Assembly: GCA_904830895.1 (NCBI GenBank) | Contig: LR882958.1 | Location: 4,607,501-4,671,500, forward strand | Origin: Planktothrix rubescens CCAP 1459/22 | Lineage (GTDB): Bacteria; Cyanobacteriota; Cyanobacteriia; Cyanobacteriales; Microcoleaceae | Length of the DNA: 64,000 bases | Reading direction: 5' to 3' | Shown: positions 59,739 through 64,000 of the stretch, one piece after another | Numbering within the stretch: position 1 is the first letter of the stretch | Layout of the letters: every line of letters begins with the position of its first letter | The notes under the pieces: model-generated | What the model was told of the DNA's origin: nothing | The model's input: the letters and a program-made list of their open reading frames with translations, nothing else | Database searches by the model: none | Program-made: the position numbers and the translations under genes

Positions 59739-59941
59739 TGATTACCCTTAATGATTCCACACTTGAGCAAATTCGAGATATTCGTCATCGAATTTCTGAG
59801 AATAATAATCATAACCCCTATCAATTGATTGCTTATTACTTAGAATTACAGCAAAAATATAAACTTCAGAAAACCTCAATTTTAAGGGAAGTGGTAGGTA
59901 CAGATCAGAAAGATGTACAATCTACTGATCAAGAATTCTAG
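59738..59941 (+). CDS. Small partner of the PIN protein, possible antitoxin
   Basis: A 67-residue protein I do not recognise. It has a TLEQIRDIRHRIS helix and an acidic-polar C-terminus (DQKDVQSTDQEF). It overlaps the PIN gene by one base and has the size and position of an antitoxin or RNA-binding partner, but no DNA-binding motif is clear. Antitoxins are more often upstream of the toxin, so the role is uncertain. Confidence 0.6.
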   Translation: MITLNDSTLEQIRDIRHRISENNNHNPYQLIAYYLELQQKYKLQKTSILREVVGTDQKDVQSTDQEF

Positions 59942-59976
59942 GCAAAAAAACTTGGTTCAATGAAACGACATCAAAC

Positions 59977-60083
59977 ATAGCTAATTCTGAACTCAATCCC
60001 CAGAAACAACCATGAATACCAAAGCTGTTGTTACACCCGTCAAAAAAAGTACGCCGACTCCTATTCCCCAACTGTCACCAACG
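59977..60083. repeat. 107-bp direct repeat 2
   Basis: The right-hand copy of the repeat at 59148. Here the sequence continues into the complete DUF4157 gene 3 (ATG 60012). The two copies bracket the PIN module. Confidence 0.92.
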
Positions 60084-63000
60084 GTGGGATTAACCAGTGT
60101 GCGGCCGTTTGCGGATGAACAACTGGCTTTAAAAGAAGATGACAGCACCAGTGAACAAAAATTAGCGGGGGCGGCGGCTCCTCCTCCACCCGAAGTACAA
60201 CGGAATCAGAATCTTAATTCCGGCTATAATTTTGGTCAAATTTCGATTAGTGAATATATTCCCGCCACACCGCAAGCCAAGTTAGTTGTGGGTGCGCCTG
60301 GGGATAAATACGAGAAAGAAGCCGATGCAATGGCGGATAAAGTCGTGTCTACGGTTATTCCGGTGCAGAAGCAGGAGGAGCAGGAGGAGCAGGGGAAGGT
60401 TAACCTGAAACCGACAACGGACACCATTCAAGCTCCACCGGAGGAAGAGGGAACCATTCACCTCAAACCCTTAACAGAAAACATTCAACAGCGCCAGGAA
60501 GAAGATGGAACCGTTCACCTCAAACCCCTAGCTCAAACGATCCAGCGATATGAACAAGAAGCAACCCTTCACCTGAAACGGTTAAGCGGAATTCTTCAAC
60601 CAAAGGAAATAGAAGGGGTCGTTCACCTCAAATCCATAGACAACCATATTCCGTCAGGGATGAGCCAAACCCTGAAACAGTCTACCTTGATCTCCCGCCA
60701 AGGAAACGGCGGATTTGCAGCCAGCGAGAATATTGAAACTCGCGTTAAAAGTAGTAAAGGTGGTGGTGGCCCCCTACCAGATGAAACCCGTGATTTCATG
60801 GAAGAAAGGTTTGGGAATGACTTTAGTGGCGTCAAAGTTCACACGGGTTCCGATGCGGTTCAACTCAGTAAAGATCTCGGTGCTCAAGCCTTTACCCATG
60901 AGCAAGATGTCTATTTTAATTCGGGAAAATATTCACCCCATACCGACGAAGGGAAAAAACTCCTCGCCCATGAACTCACCCACACAATTCAACAAACCGG
61001 CCCTAAAGCCAAGCGTAAGTCTCTGAGTCGGAAAATTCAAAAAAAATCCCAAATTCAGCGTCAAATCCAACCTTCTCCGGTTAAAAATGGAGTTAAAAAA
61101 AATCCGCCATTAAATCTCTCTGGCTTAAAAACTTTACCTGAACAATCTCTACAAAAAGAAGATAAAAATAAGTCTGAACCCGCTACCTCAAAAACTGAAG
61201 ACAAAAAAGCGACGACAACCGATACTAAAGCTGAAGCCACCACCGAAACTAAGACTGAGGAAGCATCAGTTACTAAAGGGGATACTAAAGAAACAGCCGA
61301 AACTAAGGCGGAGGAACGGAAAAAGAACGTTGAAAAGGAAAAAGAAGAAGCTAATAAAGAATTAGCTGAAGAGGGGAAAGACAAGGAAGATAAAGGCGCT
61401 GAAATGAAAAAATATTTAGCGGCTGAATCCTTGAAAAAAGTTGAAACTCAAACTGCTAAAGTTAAGGAAGATACTGATACTGTTAAAAATAAAGTTAAAT
61501 CCGGTGAAACTGGGGATAATTTAGGAAAATTAGAGAAAGAAAGCGGGGAAAAAATAGAATCTCAGGCTAAACAAGAAAGTCAAGAAGCTGAAGCAAAAGT
61601 TAAAGATAAAGCCGACGAAAAAGGCAAACAAGATGCAAGCGGTCAAAGTCCCTCTAAAGAGACTGTAACACTTCCGCTTCAGGACAAACCTGGGGCTGGG
61701 GAAAATTCTCAGCCAGAGCAAACGGATCAGCCTGAAGCCGTCCCACCCATCCCAGAAGGGGAAGCGAAAACCGCCGACACTTCACCGATCGCAGTCCCCG
61801 AAGTCAGTGGTGATCAAGCACCAGCGACACCCGAAGCCGACCCCGCTTTTCAGGCGGTGATTAAACAGTCCCAACAACAAGCCGATCAACAAAGCTCTCA
61901 CCAGTCACCCAAATCCGCCGCCAAGGAAGCCCAAACCGCCGCCGAAGATCCCGACCAACAAATGCGGGAAGCCCAAGCGACCAAAATGGATGATCTGAAT
62001 GCTAAAAAACCGAAACCCTTTGACCGCAAAGTTTTTGAAGATAGTTTATTAGAAAAATTAAACTTAGTTAAACCCAAAAATGCAGATCAAGCCGATAATT
62101 TTGCCAGTAGTGGCAAGACTGATGATATTAAAAATGCCTTAAATACCGAAGTTAAAGGAGCTAAAAAAGAATCAGGAGGGGGTTTGCCAGAGGAAAGTAA
62201 AGCACCTCCTGAGCCCGATGCCGAACAACCTAAAAAGGTTGACGAACTGAAACCGACTCAGGAAGTTGTGGGGACTGTACCACCGGAAATTGAAACGGAA
62301 AAAGCCGTTCCCAAGGAAAAAACTGAACAGGAAATTGAGGCCCCTTTAGCAGAAACAACCCAGAATTTAGAGGGTGCGTTTGGTGAGATTCAGGCGAAGT
62401 CAATCGTTGGTTCTAGCAGTGATCCTGATGAAGTCCAAGCGGATCAAGTGGCGGAACAAGTGATGGCGACGCCCCTAACCCCCCCTAACTCCCCCTTAGC
62501 AATGGGGGGAAGGACAGATGCCGAATCTAACTCCCCCATTACCAAGGGGGGCTGGGGGGGTCAAAAGGGGGGGGAAACGATTCAACTGCTTCCTGAAGTC
62601 TTGATTCAACGCAAAGAAGAAGTTAAACCCCAGTCCGTTGCCCAACCGGATTCGGAAGTTCCCCTGAATGTAGACCGTTTAGAAACCTGGAAAGATGAGG
62701 GCGGGGGGCAAGCCTTAGATGCCTTAAAAGAAGCCAAAACCCATGGCACCACAGAAGGCCCCCAAAAATTCCGTCAAGGGGAACAGGAAACCCTGACTAC
62801 GGCTAAAACTGACGCCCAGGCATCGGCTAAACAATCCAACGATGATATGTATGCGACTCGTACAGAGTCGATGCAGCAGACCGGGGATTCCCAAGAGGCA
62901 ACCAAGACGACTGATGAAATAAAACGGACTGAAATTAATACCAATATCCAAAATATTTTTGACAAAACTCAGGGGAATGTTAAGGGTATTTTGGGGAAAA

Positions 63001-64000
63001 TGGATAGTGATGTTAATACTGAGTTTAATCGCGGGATTGGTGCGGCTAAAAATGCTTTTGAAAGCCATGTTAAAAGGAGAATGGCTGAGTACAAAGAAAA
63101 ACGCTATACCTTGGTATTTCCGATTAAATTACCTAAGCCTTACTGGTTTGGGATCAAAATGGTGAAAGTTGGAGAACTTCGCATTTTTGACTTTATTACC
63201 TGGATTAAAGACAAGTTTGCTGGCTTACCCGATGAAGTTAATGTTTTTTATGAAGAGGGAAAAAAACTATATATTGAAGAAGTTAAAAAAAGTATTTCTA
63301 ATATTGGTGGAATTGTTGAAAAAGGATTAACCGCAGCCCAAACAGAAGTTAACCAAGGGCGAGAAAAAGTTAATGCTTATGTACAAACCTTACCGAAAGA
63401 CCTGCAAGAAATTGGTGCTCAATCGGCGGCGGATGTGCAAACTAAATTTGATCAATTAGAACAGAGTATTAGCGATAAACAAAATCAACTACTGGAAGAT
63501 TTAACTAAAAAATATCAATCTAGTTTAAAAGAACTTGATAAACGCATTGAACAGTTAAAAGCCGAAAATGCCAGCTTAATTAGTAAAGCCTTAAAATTTA
63601 TTGCGGATTTAGCTAAGAATATTATTAAAATTCTCCTCTGGCCGATTAAGAAAATTTTAAGTGTTTTTATTGGATCTCTGGCCGAGGATGTGATTGATGC
63701 CCTGATCGATGATCCGGTGCAATTTATGAAGAATCTCTTTAAAGGGATTGGAGATGGGATTAAGAATTTTGCCAATAATATTGCAAAACATTTACTCAAT
63801 GGGTTAATTACTTGGTTATTTGGTAATTTAGGAGACTTAAAACTTCCTGAAAAATTTGATTTAAAAGGATTTTTAGATATTATTTTACAGGTTTTAGGCT
63901 TAACAAAAGAATATGTTTTTGGCATTCTTGGAGATATTTTAGGTGCGCCAGCTGCTAAATTAATTCAGTTTATTCTCGATGTTGTCCTCAAAAAAGGTAT
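60012..64000 (+). CDS. DUF4157 (eCIS core domain) protein 3, partial
   Basis: An open frame of 1329 codons running off the window. The N-terminus (YNFGQISISEY, VVGAPGDKYEKEADAMADKVV) and spaced (I/V)HLKPL units (about 139-205) lead to DUF4157 (about 245-330), with FSGVKVHTGSDAVQL and HELTH at 320-324. A long region rich in Lys, Glu and Ala follows (about 370-900), interrupted by a C-rich repeat, then helical coiled-coil-like sequence and hydrophobic helices (about 1190-1329: KILLWPIKKILSVFIGSL, then DILGAPAAKLIQF). It is unlike proteins 1 and 2 after the core. It is probably a membrane-active or structural eCIS-associated protein. Confidence 0.82.
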   Translation, partial: MNTKAVVTPVKKSTPTPIPQLSPTVGLTSVRPFADEQLALKEDDSTSEQKLAGAAAPPPPEVQRNQNLNSGYNFGQISISEYIPATPQAKLVVGAPGDKYEKEADAMADKVVSTVIPVQKQEEQEEQGKVNLKPTTDTIQAPPEEEGTIHLKPLTENIQQRQEEDGTVHLKPLAQTIQRYEQEATLHLKRLSGILQPKEIEGVVHLKSIDNHIPSGMSQTLKQSTLISRQGNGGFAASENIETRVKSSKGGGGPLPDETRDFMEERFGNDFSGVKVHTGSDAVQLSKDLGAQAFTHEQDVYFNSGKYSPHTDEGKKLLAHELTHTIQQTGPKAKRKSLSRKIQKKSQIQRQIQPSPVKNGVKKNPPLNLSGLKTLPEQSLQKEDKNKSEPATSKTEDKKATTTDTKAEATTETKTEEASVTKGDTKETAETKAEERKKNVEKEKEEANKELAEEGKDKEDKGAEMKKYLAAESLKKVETQTAKVKEDTDTVKNKVKSGETGDNLGKLEKESGEKIESQAKQESQEAEAKVKDKADEKGKQDASGQSPSKETVTLPLQDKPGAGENSQPEQTDQPEAVPPIPEGEAKTADTSPIAVPEVSGDQAPATPEADPAFQAVIKQSQQQADQQSSHQSPKSAAKEAQTAAEDPDQQMREAQATKMDDLNAKKPKPFDRKVFEDSLLEKLNLVKPKNADQADNFASSGKTDDIKNALNTEVKGAKKESGGGLPEESKAPPEPDAEQPKKVDELKPTQEVVGTVPPEIETEKAVPKEKTEQEIEAPLAETTQNLEGAFGEIQAKSIVGSSSDPDEVQADQVAEQVMATPLTPPNSPLAMGGRTDAESNSPITKGGWGGQKGGETIQLLPEVLIQRKEEVKPQSVAQPDSEVPLNVDRLETWKDEGGGQALDALKEAKTHGTTEGPQKFRQGEQETLTTAKTDAQASAKQSNDDMYATRTESMQQTGDSQEATKTTDEIKRTEINTNIQNIFDKTQGNVKGILGKMDSDVNTEFNRGIGAAKNAFESHVKRRMAEYKEKRYTLVFPIKLPKPYWFGIKMVKVGELRIFDFITWIKDKFAGLPDEVNVFYEEGKKLYIEEVKKSISNIGGIVEKGLTAAQTEVNQGREKVNAYVQTLPKDLQEIGAQSAADVQTKFDQLEQSISDKQNQLLEDLTKKYQSSLKELDKRIEQLKAENASLISKALKFIADLAKNIIKILLWPIKKILSVFIGSLAEDVIDALIDDPVQFMKNLFKGIGDGIKNFANNIAKHLLNGLITWLFGNLGDLKLPEKFDLKGFLDIILQVLGLTKEYVFGILGDILGAPAAKLIQFILDVVLKKG
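62471..62574. repeat. C-rich intergenic-type repeat inside DUF4157 gene 3
   Basis: Runs of C and G (CCCCTAACCCCCCCTAAC, then AAGGGGGGCTGGGGGGG) with inverted segments look like the common non-coding cyanobacterial repeat, but here they are translated in frame as Pro/Asn/Ser then Gly-rich residues. No stop codon is introduced. Confidence 0.8.

Overview
The window looks like a chromosomal segment of a filamentous, oscillatorialean-type cyanobacterium. Support comes from CP12, tocopherol cyclase, DUF3177, a DUF4347/RTX surface protein, a xisH remnant, abundant GCGATCGC (HIP1) sites and heptanucleotide tandem repeats. A Planktothrix-like genome is plausible, but I cannot confirm the genus from sequence alone. 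No tRNA, rRNA or CRISPR array was seen.

1-27 kb is mostly ordinary core genome. It holds a DUF3177 membrane protein, CP12, a FIST protein overlapping a CheC/CheX-like protein, an EamA transporter, a metallophosphoesterase, an L,D-transpeptidase, KDPG aldolase, ArgS, a holin-like protein and YchF. A 5-methylcytosine methyltransferase gene is split by an IS5-family element. An ECF-type cobalt/nickel transporter (CbiM-PDGLE, CbiQ, CbiO) has a candidate metal-responsive operator upstream. Then come an Orn/Lys/Arg decarboxylase, CbiT, CdsA, an ankyrin protein, SelO, tocopherol cyclase, PepA and a membrane histidine kinase.

27.4-33.5 kb is one large DUF4347-lectin-like-cadherin-RTX gene, now broken by a one-base frameshift and by a tnpB-bearing IS200/IS605-type (IS1341-like) element. 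Removing the element at the ends I assign restores the reading frame exactly; correcting the one-base shift as well gives a single 1612-residue protein. A second, longer tnpB element (49.2-50.6 kb), a tnpB remnant (51.3-51.6 kb) and a 49-bp end-only derivative (34.2 kb) share its ends or coding sequence.

34.3-44.1 kb is a candidate defence island, all on the minus strand: an EVE-domain protein, a GxxExxY nuclease-fold protein, an Eco57I/PglX-like DNA methyltransferase, an HsdR-N-like nuclease-fold protein, a DUF4258/DUF2283 pair and a PLD-SNF2 helicase fusion. Five copies of a repeat family ending in a TGAACACGGATT-type sequence separate these genes into cassettes.

44-51 kb holds an RTX/Calx-beta/CAP protein, a YihY/BrkB membrane protein, a class V aminotransferase-like enzyme and an orphan RppA-like response regulator caught between tnpB sequences.

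51.7-64 kb is the most unusual part: three DUF4157 (eCIS core domain) proteins, which in other genomes associate with extracellular contractile injection systems as cargo or toxins. The first two share almost the same N-terminal module but have unrelated C-termini. A broken third copy of that module follows. Between and around them lie two Uma2 genes, a xisH fragment, mobile palindromes and a PIN toxin-type module bracketed by a 107-bp duplication of the start of the third DUF4157 gene, which runs off the window.
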